9,217 nt of DNA. Origin: Nitrolancea sp040255925 (GTDB lineage Bacteria; Chloroflexota; Chloroflexia; Thermomicrobiales; Thermomicrobiaceae). This document shows positions 1-7,743 of this stretch, one piece after another. Below the pieces are notes generated by a model, which had not been told where the DNA came from, made no database searches, and saw only the letters and a program-made list of their open reading frames with translations. The position numbers were made by a program, and so were the translations under genes. The number at the start of each line of letters is the position of its first letter. Positions within the stretch are counted from its first letter, which is position 1. The stretch spans positions 1-9,217 of the forward strand of contig JBDZVX010000098.1 in assembly GCA_040255925.1 (NCBI GenBank), in the 5' to 3' direction.

Positions 1-2061
1 CGGACGATCGGTGAGTGCTTAGAGAAGGCGGTCCGTGATGAACGCGACCGGCTGTTCAAAGAGGTTAAGAGCCGCCTAACAAAACTCCGATTCCCGATCA
101 TTGATCCGCACTGGCAGCAACTTTGGGACGAACAGCAAGCCGAATTTCTAGAGGTCGAGTTGTTCTGGGCGGCAGCACCCTGGAGTGACGACCCGGTTCA
201 GGCACTGAAAGAACTCAAGGAGGAGCGGCAGAAGTTGGGTGCCTCCGCCTCGGGAGACGATACGGTTGGCGAAACGATTGCCTCTATCGAGTCTATTCAA
301 CCCGCGGAGTCCCCTGGCGCGGCCTACGCGATCGCATCCGGGCTGACCTCTCAGGTGCTGACGACGCGGAAAAACACGAGAGGTTTCCCGAAACGCCCCG
401 CATGGAGCAACTTGGGAGCCTGTACGCTCTGTGGCCAGCGGCCGGCGCTGCACCGGTCCGGCGATACCGAGGTAGGGAATCTACGAACTTTCTGGGAGGA
501 GGAACACAAGTACTGGCCCCGTACCGTCCGGTCCGGTGAGCGGCTCTGCGCCGTCTGTTTGGTCAAGCGGCTGGCCTTCGAGAGCTATCTTGAGCAAGAA
601 CTCGGCTTGCGTAAATCAACGAATGATTCGGGGCAGGCTGATGATCAGGATGACACCAGCAATGAGCTGCCCTTCCGATTCCCATCGACCTCCAGTATTG
701 CCACGGCTTCTTTCAAGGACAAGGTGCTCCGGCAGCCGGAGCTACAACAACAACTGCAAGCCTTCCTAGGAAAACTGGAAGAGACGTTCACCGACTCGAA
801 AATCAAATGGGCTGTCAATGCCTCAACAATGCCGCGGCGAATAGAGCAACTTCTTGAAAGACCCAAGCCTGGCTTCATCCAGAACACGGATCTCATTCGT
901 CGGTTCCTCCGGATCGACGGCGAGTGGCTCTACGAAGATTCGTATCAGAAGGAGAGCATCAAACGAGAATACGGGGTGGATATCGACGATGGTGAACTGG
1001 AAAAGGTCCGGACGAAGCTCGAATCGCTCATCAAGGCGGCGGAGGGTCTGACGATCCGGCCGCCAGCGAAGTATTACGCCATCATCGTGGCCGATGGTGA
1101 CAAGGCCGGAGATTGGATCGGCGGGCTCCGGAATCCGACATACGGCCAGGCATTGAACCCCGAAGTCGATCTCACCGGTGTCAGCGGTTGCGATTGGCTC
1201 GATAAGCGCCGTCCGTCCGGGCCGGCCAGCCAAGGTGCGCTGGCCGTCGCCCTCTCCGATTTCGCGCTCCAGCGGGTACCCGAGTTGGTCGAGAAGCACT
1301 ACGGCGGCAAGCTGATCTACGCCGGCGGTGACGACGTCGTGGCGATGGTCCCGCTTTGGAACCACACGCGGGACGATAATACGGATGAGCCTCGGCATGT
1401 CTTCGATCTCGTCGATAGGCTCGCCAATGCCTTCCGAGACGATTTCCATGATGACGGCTCTTTCGGGCTCGGTCGTCATGCACTCGACTCCGGCAAACCG
1501 GCCGCCAGTCTAAGCGTCAATGTCATCATCCTTCACCATAGCGAGCAGCTCGCCCTGCATATCAGCGGCGGTTTCGCCGGGTTGAAGAGCTACGTCAAAA
1601 AGGCGCTCGACCGGAACGCACTGGGAATCGACGCGATAAAACGCTCGGGGGCGGGGCTGAGGGCTGGAGCCAAGTGGACGGCCGGTGAGTATAAGCCGGT
1701 CGATCAACTCGCCAAACTCATGGATCACTTGGGCGCAAACGAGGAGCGGGTGCTCTCACCCCGGCTCGCTCGCGAGCTGGCAATGCTTTCCTCGTCTCTC
1801 AAAACATTTGTGACCGGCGATGAGGCGTTAAAGAGTCTGGCCATGGCGGAAATCACCCGGCTGACCGGCCGGCACACCACCGGGGATGATGCAAAGGAAA
1901 GTCCGGTTGTCGACGACGTGAAAGATCTATTCGAGGCACTCATTGCCATGTCCGACCAGATGAAACCAGTGCCATCAGGCAGCGGCGAAGTCGTCGTGAA
2001 TCCCTGGGATCTGCTGGTCGGGTTTCTCGATATTGCCCAGTTCGTGCAGCGGGAGGCATAA
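1..2061 (+). CDS. cmr2: Cas10/Cmr2, large subunit of the type III-B Cmr complex (5' end outside window)
   Basis: The frame is open from base 1 to the TAA at 2059-2061, so 686 C-terminal residues are visible and the true start lies upstream. The TTG at 160 is just an internal Leu codon. Numbering from base 1, a zinc-binding pair of CxxC motifs sits at C141/C144 and C183/C186. The first palm has a DGD motif at about 365-367 (after IIVA). The second palm has GGDD at 442-445 (bases 1324-1335), the signature for converting ATP to cyclic oligoadenylate. A helical C-terminal region ends in a WDLLVGFLDIAQF segment typical of Cmr2. In the family this subunit binds the crRNA 5' side with Cmr3 and makes the second messenger when target RNA is bound. 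Whether an N-terminal HD nuclease domain exists cannot be seen. The gene is followed 4 nt later by cmr3. Motifs are seen directly; activity is inferred from the intact GGDD. Confidence 0.96.
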   Translation, partial: RTIGECLEKAVRDERDRLFKEVKSRLTKLRFPIIDPHWQQLWDEQQAEFLEVELFWAAAPWSDDPVQALKELKEERQKLGASASGDDTVGETIASIESIQPAESPGAAYAIASGLTSQVLTTRKNTRGFPKRPAWSNLGACTLCGQRPALHRSGDTEVGNLRTFWEEEHKYWPRTVRSGERLCAVCLVKRLAFESYLEQELGLRKSTNDSGQADDQDDTSNELPFRFPSTSSIATASFKDKVLRQPELQQQLQAFLGKLEETFTDSKIKWAVNASTMPRRIEQLLERPKPGFIQNTDLIRRFLRIDGEWLYEDSYQKESIKREYGVDIDDGELEKVRTKLESLIKAAEGLTIRPPAKYYAIIVADGDKAGDWIGGLRNPTYGQALNPEVDLTGVSGCDWLDKRRPSGPASQGALAVALSDFALQRVPELVEKHYGGKLIYAGGDDVVAMVPLWNHTRDDNTDEPRHVFDLVDRLANAFRDDFHDDGSFGLGRHALDSGKPAASLSVNVIILHHSEQLALHISGGFAGLKSYVKKALDRNALGIDAIKRSGAGLRAGAKWTAGEYKPVDQLAKLMDHLGANEERVLSPRLARELAMLSSSLKTFVTGDEALKSLAMAEITRLTGRHTTGDDAKESPVVDDVKDLFEALIAMSDQMKPVPSGSGEVVVNPWDLLVGFLDIAQFVQREA
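2051..2056 (+). promoter_or_regulatory. Ribosome binding site of cmr3
   Basis: GGGAGG lies inside the last codons of cmr2, 9 nt before the ATG at 2066. It decides the cmr3 start. An ATG in the same frame at 2033 would add 11 residues (MPSSCSGRHNR) that are merely the cmr2 tail read out of frame. The family's conserved N-terminus begins right at the 2066 Met. Confidence 0.8.
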
Positions 2062-2065
2062 CCGG

Positions 2066-3382
2066 ATGCTTTACGCGATCGATGCGCTAGACGTGCTTTT
2101 CTTCCGCGACGCCCGCCCGTTTGAACAAGGCGTGTCTCATCAGGCACGCAGCATATTCCCCCCCTTGCCGTTCACGCTGCAGGGCATGATCCGCTATTCG
2201 CTGATCTCGTCGGAGCTGGAGCGGCTCGGCAGATCCTTCGGCGACTACAAGAATCCCAAGGTCGATGACCCGATGCTCTCCGAACTCACCGAGATCCGAT
2301 CGCGGCTGGGAACCGGGGCTGACGACTTCGGCCACCTGCGACTCCGTGGGCCGTTCCTGCAATCCACAGGACAGCAGCGTGCTGAACATAACGGCACCTG
2401 GTTCCCGATGCCGCTGGACCTCATCCAGATCGAAGAATCGGAAGAGAAGCAAAGCCTCCTAGTCATGCAGCCGGCCAAGGACCAGCGTGTGGCGCGGGAG
2501 GGCATCAGCAATAGGGTTGGGAACAGCACGGAACGGTTGTGGCCGCTGAGCCTGGGGAAGGTTACCGGCTCAGCCGAGCCGCCGCCCAGCCCTTGGCTAT
2601 CGGCCACCGACCTGATGAAAACACTCACTGGGGAGGATCTGAACGGCCTCGATCCCGCCCGGTGGCCCACGCTCTACGATCAAGAACTGCGCGTCGGTAT
2701 CGAAAAAGACACCACGGGAGTGGCTAAGGCGGGAATGCTCTACTCCGCTCAGGTGGTTCGGCCACGCCCGGGCGTGAGCCTGCTTTTCGACCTCTCGTAC
2801 GATGGTGAGATGGCCGTGGACCTGCACAACGCGCTCGTCCGGCTTGGTGGCGATGGGCACCTCGCGACGGTGCGGCGGCTGGCTGATAGCGACTCGATAG
2901 CCGAAGCCTATGCAAGCCTGAACGCTGAGCAGCAGGTGCAGGACCTTAAAAAGGCGGTGCGGGAACGGGAGGGCCGGTTCAAGCTCTACCTCGCCTCTCC
3001 CGCGGTCTTCGCTCGCGGCTGGCTACCAGATGGGATCGACGAGGCGGATTTCACCGCCACCATCGATAGGTTTCAGTGCCGGCTGGCGGCCGCGGCGGTC
3101 AAGAAGCCGCAATACGTTGGTGGCTGGGACTTGAAGAAAGGTCAGCCGAAGCCGTTGCTGGCGGCTGTCCCAGCCGGCTGCGTCTACTTCTTTGAGCCGG
3201 AGAAGCCCCTAACGGATGCGGATCTGGATGAGTTCATCGACCAACTCTTCCGAAAGTACCACGTTCAGCCGTTCCAACCCGCGCGGGATGGGGCTGAAGA
3301 CGGCCGGTTGTGGACGGCGAGAGAGCACTTGGACCAGATTGGATTTGGACTGACATTGGTGGGGAGCTGGAATTATGTATGA
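2066..3382 (+). CDS. cmr3: Cmr3, crRNA 5'-handle-binding RAMP subunit
   Basis: This 438-residue RAMP protein of the Cas5-like group pairs with Cas10 and holds the crRNA 5' tag in Cmr complexes. The family hallmarks are at the N-terminus: DVLFFRDARPF at residues 9-19 and FPPLPFTLQGMIR at 31-43. A GGWD motif at 352-355 is followed by a PKPLLAAVPAG stretch, and the protein ends in GFGLTLVGSWNYV, the usual closing glycine-containing strand. It is longer than the archaeal prototype (about 320 residues), with the extra length in the middle. I chose the ATG at 2066 because it sits 9 nt after a good ribosome binding site and starts the conserved MLYAIDALD strand. The last 8 nt overlap cmr4, so translation is probably coupled. 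Confidence 0.95.
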   Translation: MLYAIDALDVLFFRDARPFEQGVSHQARSIFPPLPFTLQGMIRYSLISSELERLGRSFGDYKNPKVDDPMLSELTEIRSRLGTGADDFGHLRLRGPFLQSTGQQRAEHNGTWFPMPLDLIQIEESEEKQSLLVMQPAKDQRVAREGISNRVGNSTERLWPLSLGKVTGSAEPPPSPWLSATDLMKTLTGEDLNGLDPARWPTLYDQELRVGIEKDTTGVAKAGMLYSAQVVRPRPGVSLLFDLSYDGEMAVDLHNALVRLGGDGHLATVRRLADSDSIAEAYASLNAEQQVQDLKKAVREREGRFKLYLASPAVFARGWLPDGIDEADFTATIDRFQCRLAAAAVKKPQYVGGWDLKKGQPKPLLAAVPAGCVYFFEPEKPLTDADLDEFIDQLFRKYHVQPFQPARDGAEDGRLWTAREHLDQIGFGLTLVGSWNYV

Positions 3383-4520
3383 AGAGGCCGGCGGAATTCT
3401 CTTCCTCTTCCTGAAGCAGCCGATGCATCCCGGTGCCGGGGTGAGCGTGGGCCACGTCGACCTGCCAATCCAGCGGGAGGTCCACACCGGCTACCCAATG
3501 GTGCAATCCTCAGGAGTAAAAGGCTCGCTCCGGGAGGCGGTGAAAAATCGAGAATTGCTTTCAGATGAGGAGATCGAACGAATTTTCGGCCCGAAGGATC
3601 GGCCAGACAGCCGCGCGGCCATCGTCGTGACCGACGCCCGGACATTGCTCTTCCCGGTCAAATCCGCCGCTGGTGTCTTTAGCTGGATCTCGTCGCCGCA
3701 TGCGCTCGCCAGGCTCGCCGCCGATATCCGCGCCGGATCTCCGAACGGCGGGGCCGCCGGCACCGATTCAAATGGCAGCGGCGCGAATCAGCATTCAGAC
3801 GGGAATACCTCGCAGGTGGAGACGGCATCGGATGACCCGCGCGATCCCGCGGAAACGACGAGTAGTCAGCCGCCGGCCGACAACGCAGCGCCCGGAACGG
3901 TGTCATCGGCCTTCCTTGCCGCGCTCGAAAACCTCAGCCGCGGGCCGCTAGCCGGTACCACCTCCGGCACTGAACAAGCACTGTGGTCCGAGGGTTCGTG
4001 CTTGGAGATCGCGAACCACGTCATTCTCGAAGACCGGGTCTTCGAACGTGGTAGACAGGAAAACGGAATCGCCGATGCGTTTTCGACCGTAACGACGATT
4101 CTCAGCCAGCAAGCCATCGCGAACCAGCCGTACTTCTCAAAACAGATCCAAGAGAAGACAACAATTGTTCCAGAGGATGCTTTCCGAGACTTCGTTCGTT
4201 TTTCGACCCAGATCGAGACCCACGTCAAGATTGGTAAGAACGGCACGGTGGAAGAAACCGGGCCCTGGGACGAGGAGTTGATCCCGGCCGAGACGCTGAT
4301 GTATTGCCTGGTCGGATTCCAGGGGACGGACCAACAGCCCGGGAAAGATGCACTCGAGACCTTCACCCGCGACGTCACGAACAAGCTGCACCATCTCCAG
4401 ATTGGCGGAGATGCCACCTTGGGACGTGGCATCACGGCAATGCGGTTTGTGCCGATGGCGGACCTGCTGGCCGCGACGGGGGCCGAGTCGCAGGCTGAGT
4501 CCAACGGAGGCGAAGCATGA
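3375..4520 (+). CDS. cmr4: Cmr4, backbone RAMP subunit and target-RNA nuclease (Cas7 family)
   Basis: This 381-residue Cas7-type subunit is present in several copies along the crRNA and cuts the target RNA at regular intervals. The N-terminal strand ILFLFLKQP is followed by HPGAGVSVGHVDLPIQRE. The Asp in VDLPIQRE (D29) matches the catalytic Asp of Pyrococcus Cmr4 (D26), so slicing should be intact. SSGVKGSLRE at 45-54 is the usual RAMP loop, IFGPKD follows, and LGRGITAMRF near the end is the glycine-rich segment. Between the SPHALARL helix and the IANHVILEDRVFE strand lies a Gly/Ser/Asn/Pro/Asp-rich insert at about residues 120-175. It makes the protein longer than the usual 290-300 residues. 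The start ATG lies 8 nt after GGGGAG (3361-3366) and overlaps the cmr3 stop. The stop forms an ATGA overlap with cmr5. Confidence 0.96.
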   Translation: MYEEAGGILFLFLKQPMHPGAGVSVGHVDLPIQREVHTGYPMVQSSGVKGSLREAVKNRELLSDEEIERIFGPKDRPDSRAAIVVTDARTLLFPVKSAAGVFSWISSPHALARLAADIRAGSPNGGAAGTDSNGSGANQHSDGNTSQVETASDDPRDPAETTSSQPPADNAAPGTVSSAFLAALENLSRGPLAGTTSGTEQALWSEGSCLEIANHVILEDRVFERGRQENGIADAFSTVTTILSQQAIANQPYFSKQIQEKTTIVPEDAFRDFVRFSTQIETHVKIGKNGTVEETGPWDEELIPAETLMYCLVGFQGTDQQPGKDALETFTRDVTNKLHHLQIGGDATLGRGITAMRFVPMADLLAATGAESQAESNGGEA

Positions 4521-5086
4521 TCGAAAAAGATCTCACGGAGCAGAAGGCGGCCGATCAAGAAGGCCAACCCGATCAACCAGTTAGACGGAGGACGATCGAG
4601 CAGAAGCGCGCGGAACACGCGGCCAACGCAGTTTCGAGTGTCGGCGAGGACCAGACTGAAGCCTACGCGAAGTTCGTCCGGAAGGTGCCCTCGATGCTGA
4701 CGACGCAGGGACTTGGACAGACGGTTGCCTACCTGAGATCGAAGGCGGGAGACGCGGAAAATAGAACCGATGACGGATTTGTGCTCAAGCACTTGCGAGA
4801 ATGGATGACGAGTGAAGCTTGCCCCATCGTGTGGGACTCAAGCAGCTGCGACGACTGCGAGAACCCGAACCAAGCGTTTCAGTGCCTGATCGCCCACAGC
4901 GATAATGCGACCTACTACCGGGCGCTGGGTGAGGCCATCGCTTACGTCGGCTGGCTCAAGCGGCTGTCGCAGGCACATGACCTTGAGGTTAAGGCTACGG
5001 CGAAGCAGTCGGGTTCTACCAAGCCGGCGCAGGCGCAGGAGCAAAGGGCTCCATCCGAGACGAAAGCCAGTATCAATGCCGGATGA
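4517..5086 (+). CDS. cmr5: Cmr5, small helical subunit of the Cmr complex
   Basis: This 189-residue all-helical small subunit fills the groove along the Cmr4 filament and touches the crRNA-target duplex. The family signature runs through RRTIEQKRAEHAANAV (about 24-39), the GLGQTVAYLRSKAG segment starting at residue 65, and YYRALGEAIAYVGWLKR from residue 133. Cmr5 proteins are usually about 120-150 residues. The excess here is a charged 22-residue N-terminal leader, a loop at 102-123 with cysteines at 102, 111, 114 and 123, and a polar tail after about residue 160 rich in Gln, Ala, Ser, Thr and Lys that is probably disordered. The ATG lies in an ATGA overlap with the cmr4 stop, 6 nt after GGAGG (4506-4510). 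The 3' end overlaps the cmr6 start by 11 nt. Confidence 0.93.
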   Translation: MIEKDLTEQKAADQEGQPDQPVRRRTIEQKRAEHAANAVSSVGEDQTEAYAKFVRKVPSMLTTQGLGQTVAYLRSKAGDAENRTDDGFVLKHLREWMTSEACPIVWDSSSCDDCENPNQAFQCLIAHSDNATYYRALGEAIAYVGWLKRLSQAHDLEVKATAKQSGSTKPAQAQEQRAPSETKASINAG

Positions 5087-6281
5087 CAAGCCATTTTGGA
5101 GAGATGTGCTAGGGAGTCAGCTCCCGGATGATCAGTGGCCGGAGCCGGAACCTGAACCACCCCAGCAAAAGCCATCCATGCCGTCACAGTCGAAAGGCAA
5201 CGCGCCGATGCCGCGGCTGAGGAACGACGGAAAACAGCAGTTGGTAGCCTCGCATGAGCGAGATGTGGTGAAAAAGTACGTGCGCTCTGTCGATGCTGGA
5301 GCGCTGAACTTCAGCTTGCTGTTCCACCGCTATCTTTCAGAGGCAGACTATAACAAGGGTGGGGATAAATCGGGCGTTTTCTGGTTCCTCACCAAAGCCG
5401 CAGCCAAGTTCTTCGCCGATCAAACGTGCCTTTTAGAGAAAATACGGGAGCAATCCTGTGAGGCGGTACGTTGCGTCTGTGATCCGTGGGGCTGGATCCC
5501 TATCACGATCGAGTTCACTGAACGATTGGCCATTGGCCTTGGCGGACCGAGCGTGTTCGACACCGGCATTACGCTGCATCACCTCTCCGGCGCGCCTTAT
5601 CTGCCGGCTTCATCATTGAAAGGTCTGGCGCGCGCTACCGCGCTAGAGGAGTTGGTCGGGGAGTACGGCGTGCCATATCTCGATGGTGAGAAGGTCAACG
5701 TCGAGGGCTTGAAGCGATTTGAGAAACTCCTTGCGTGGGCGCCACCGCGGCCGAGCGATTCAGCCGAGAGCAAGGCGGAGCGGCAGGATGCCCTGAACAC
5801 ATTGCTGCAGAATGTCCCACGCGCGAAAATCAGCAAGCTGCAAGGCATGACGGTCGACGACTGGCATGAACTCGCTCGCGGTTCCGGGAGTGAGAAACGC
5901 GTTGCCTGCTTCCGGCTGGCGTTCGGGACGCAGTCGGCACGCGGGCAGGTCGTTTTTTCCGATGCCCACCCGGAAAATCTTAACGGGCTGGACCCAGACC
6001 TCGTGAATCCACACTACGGGAAGTATTATGAGCGTCCGGGCGTTGAGCAGCCCGCCGATTACCACAGTCCGATCCCAGCGTTCTTCCTGACGGTGCCGAA
6101 GGGTACGCGATTCCAATTCGTGTTGGGTAGCCTTCCTCCCGATCCGACGAGTCCGGCCGATCCAGCCACCTTGCGCGAGCAGGTCAAGCAGTGGCTCACC
6201 GAGGGCTTGGAAGGAACCGGCATCGGCGCCAAGACCGCCGTCGGCTACGGCGCGGCGAAGGTGATCCCGTCGGCACCTTAG
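5076..6281 (+). CDS. cmr6: Cmr6, RAMP subunit at the crRNA 3' end
   Basis: This 401-residue Cas7-like RAMP protein caps the backbone near the crRNA 3' end together with Cmr1. PYLPASSLKGLARA at residues 174-187 is the classic Cmr6 loop. FRLAFGTQSARGQVVFSDA lies in the middle, and the closing glycine-rich loop GTGIGAKTAVGYG spans about 380-392. Residues 1-50 are not RAMP-like: an acidic start (MPDDKPFWRDVL) is followed by PEPEPEPPQQ at 22-31 and a polar stretch. The frame is open further upstream (to 4905), but that part is cmr5 read out of frame. I chose the ATG at 5076 because it overlaps the cmr5 stop, as the other junctions do. Its ribosome binding site is weak, so translational coupling is likely; the ATG at 5178 is a possible alternative. 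The family call is firm and the exact start moderate. Confidence 0.94.
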   Translation: MPDDKPFWRDVLGSQLPDDQWPEPEPEPPQQKPSMPSQSKGNAPMPRLRNDGKQQLVASHERDVVKKYVRSVDAGALNFSLLFHRYLSEADYNKGGDKSGVFWFLTKAAAKFFADQTCLLEKIREQSCEAVRCVCDPWGWIPITIEFTERLAIGLGGPSVFDTGITLHHLSGAPYLPASSLKGLARATALEELVGEYGVPYLDGEKVNVEGLKRFEKLLAWAPPRPSDSAESKAERQDALNTLLQNVPRAKISKLQGMTVDDWHELARGSGSEKRVACFRLAFGTQSARGQVVFSDAHPENLNGLDPDLVNPHYGKYYERPGVEQPADYHSPIPAFFLTVPKGTRFQFVLGSLPPDPTSPADPATLREQVKQWLTEGLEGTGIGAKTAVGYGAAKVIPSAP

Positions 6282-6296
6282 ATCAATGCCGTGTTA

Positions 6297-6396
6297 NNNN
6301 NNNNNNNNNNNNNNNNNNNNNNNNNNNNNNNNNNNNNNNNNNNNNNNNNNNNNNNNNNNNNNNNNNNNNNNNNNNNNNNNNNNNNNNNNNNNNNNN
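6297..6396. other. Assembly gap (100 Ns)
   Basis: The run is exactly 100 Ns, the conventional placeholder for a scaffold gap of unknown size. The real distance between cmr6 and the next gene is therefore unknown. The 15 bases after the cmr6 stop (6282-6296) show no promoter or terminator. The next gene is already in mid-protein when sequence resumes, so its start codon lies in the gap. The apparent ATG at 6286 read through the Ns is not a real start. Confidence 0.98.
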
Positions 6397-7728
6397 CGAT
6401 ATCTGGGCGAGTTGATTCTTGAGCGGCTTGGTGGCGAAATCGCCTTGAGTGATTTAACGTATCCTATGATCAGACCCTTTCTCAGCAAGCTTTTTCAAGA
6501 GGATCCGCCTGATAAGGTAGTGCTTATCGCCACTGATCAGCCATCACAACACCCCCAGGACACTGTTTTTATAGCTAATGTTGTTAAGCGGCTCATTGAG
6601 GAGGAGCCGACGTTTCCAAGAGTTAGCATCGATGTCCAGTTTTTAGTCGAAAATCCTCAAGAGTTCAGCGCGGCCTATCCTCAGGTCAGAAAATTGTTGC
6701 AGCCGTTATACAACAGCATGCAGGATTCGGCTGATCGAAGAGTTTCCGTGCTTTCTCAGGGCGGAACTCCTGCAATGACCGAAGCCCTGACGCAAGCCGC
6801 AATGAGCTGGTGGCGTTACAGGCGTTGCGCTGTTTATAAGGCGAAAAAGCCAAGGTACAGCGAACTGCTCGATGGGACCGGTGAGAGCGAAATAGAACCA
6901 GATGATCGCTTTCCCGTGATTCGAAACATCGGCCGTGATATCATGCGCGCTCAGATCAATAGCCATGGGTATGTTGACGCGCTCTATACATTGCGTGGTC
7001 TTGGGTTCTCCGGTGACTCCCGACGTGTTGAGCGGTTGCTGGAATACTCGGCCGCCCGTTTAGACCTGCGTTTCGAGGATGCGCTGGAACATCTTCCCGA
7101 CCATCCCACAATGGATCCGAATCCACGTCCGTGGCTCAAGCTCCTGATTAACGGCGAGCCTCGCGAACGAGCGTTGTCGCAACTTGCGGAGTTGTATTGG
7201 AGCGCGGATGTCCGCTGGCATCAGGAAGAGCTTGTTGAGTTCCTCTGGCGGGCGGCCGCTGTCTACGAACTGTCATTGCATATCATCGTCGCGCAGGTGA
7301 GTAAGGAAGACGCGCTTTGGGGAACCGCGCCATTTCAAGCCAGTGAGGTTAAGTCTGACGTTATCAAGGATCGTCCTGAGCGCCGACAAGGTGACTTTAT
7401 GCTGGAGTGTGGAGACTGGGCGCGTCTTGCCGCTCAACTCTGTATCGACGAGAGTGACCGCAATGTGCTGACCGAGGTCACGTCTCTGAGACGAGTCTGG
7501 AAGCGCCGTAACGAAGCGTTGCACAACGCGGTGATGCCGACACGGAAAGACTTTGCGGACTTGTTCGTGAGCGATGGCCCCCGCATTTCCGGTCCTGATC
7601 ACCTCAGGAGGACTGTGGCGGCGATCCTCACCTGGTGTGATTACGGAAAGTGTGATCTGAACCAGAGTCCCTACGATGCCGTCAACGCGTCGCTGGAAAC
7701 GGAATTGAATCACGTTCTCGTACCCTGA
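6397..7728 (+). CDS. CARF-HEPN ribonuclease of Csm6/Csx1 type (5' end in the assembly gap)
   Basis: 443 residues are visible, from the gap edge to TGA at 7726-7728; an N-terminal piece, probably the first CARF strand, is missing. The first ~180 residues look like a CARF domain: a VVLIATDQP strand, DTVFIANVVKRLIEE helix, then LSQGGTPAMTEAL, where GGT at 122-124 matches the nucleotide-binding loop of Csm6/Csx1 proteins. The C-terminal half is helical and carries RNEALH (R371-x4-H376, bases 7507-7524) after a VWKR segment, the R-x4-6-H catalytic motif of HEPN RNases. By family knowledge these enzymes dimerise, bind cyclic oligoadenylate from Cas10 and then degrade RNA non-specifically. Which ring size it senses cannot be told. 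The gene lies 15 nt upstream of cmr1 and is probably co-transcribed with it. GC is only about 46% near its 5' end and rises to about 65% in the HEPN half. Csm6 versus Csx1 assignment is unresolved. Confidence 0.85.
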   Translation, partial: RYLGELILERLGGEIALSDLTYPMIRPFLSKLFQEDPPDKVVLIATDQPSQHPQDTVFIANVVKRLIEEEPTFPRVSIDVQFLVENPQEFSAAYPQVRKLLQPLYNSMQDSADRRVSVLSQGGTPAMTEALTQAAMSWWRYRRCAVYKAKKPRYSELLDGTGESEIEPDDRFPVIRNIGRDIMRAQINSHGYVDALYTLRGLGFSGDSRRVERLLEYSAARLDLRFEDALEHLPDHPTMDPNPRPWLKLLINGEPRERALSQLAELYWSADVRWHQEELVEFLWRAAAVYELSLHIIVAQVSKEDALWGTAPFQASEVKSDVIKDRPERRQGDFMLECGDWARLAAQLCIDESDRNVLTEVTSLRRVWKRRNEALHNAVMPTRKDFADLFVSDGPRISGPDHLRRTVAAILTWCDYGKCDLNQSPYDAVNASLETELNHVLVP

Positions 7729-7729
7729 C

Positions 7730-7735
7730 AGGAGG
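7730..7735 (+). promoter_or_regulatory. Ribosome binding site of cmr1
   Basis: AGGAGG stands right after the stop of the CARF-HEPN gene and 8 nt before the GTG at 7744. It supports GTG as the real start of cmr1. The conserved first strand (KTITITLKVVTPLFTGG) begins two codons later. Confidence 0.85.
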
Positions 7736-7743
7736 CTGGCAGC

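Noticed and set aside
823..1479. 218-codon open frame on the minus strand opposite cmr2
   Set aside because: It lies directly opposite the conserved palm domains of Cas10, and its translation resembles no family I know.
160..2061. cmr2 starting at the TTG at 160
   Set aside because: The frame is open upstream to base 1, no convincing ribosome binding site precedes 160, and the resulting protein would begin in mid-helix, far shorter than a normal Cas10. The gene is cut by the window edge.
3866..4792. 308-codon open frame on the minus strand opposite cmr4 and cmr5
   Set aside because: It is antisense to two well-supported genes, has low-complexity Ser/Arg-rich translation and shows no recognisable domain. 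Such frames are common shadows in GC-rich coding DNA.
4905..5075. N-terminal extension of cmr6 upstream of 5076
   Set aside because: It would overlap most of the conserved C-terminal part of cmr5, and the translation is Arg/Ser-rich noise from the shifted frame.
6286..6396. Start codon of the CARF-HEPN gene at ATG 6286
   Set aside because: The reading crosses 100 placeholder Ns, so the frame and distance are arbitrary. The real start is within the gap.
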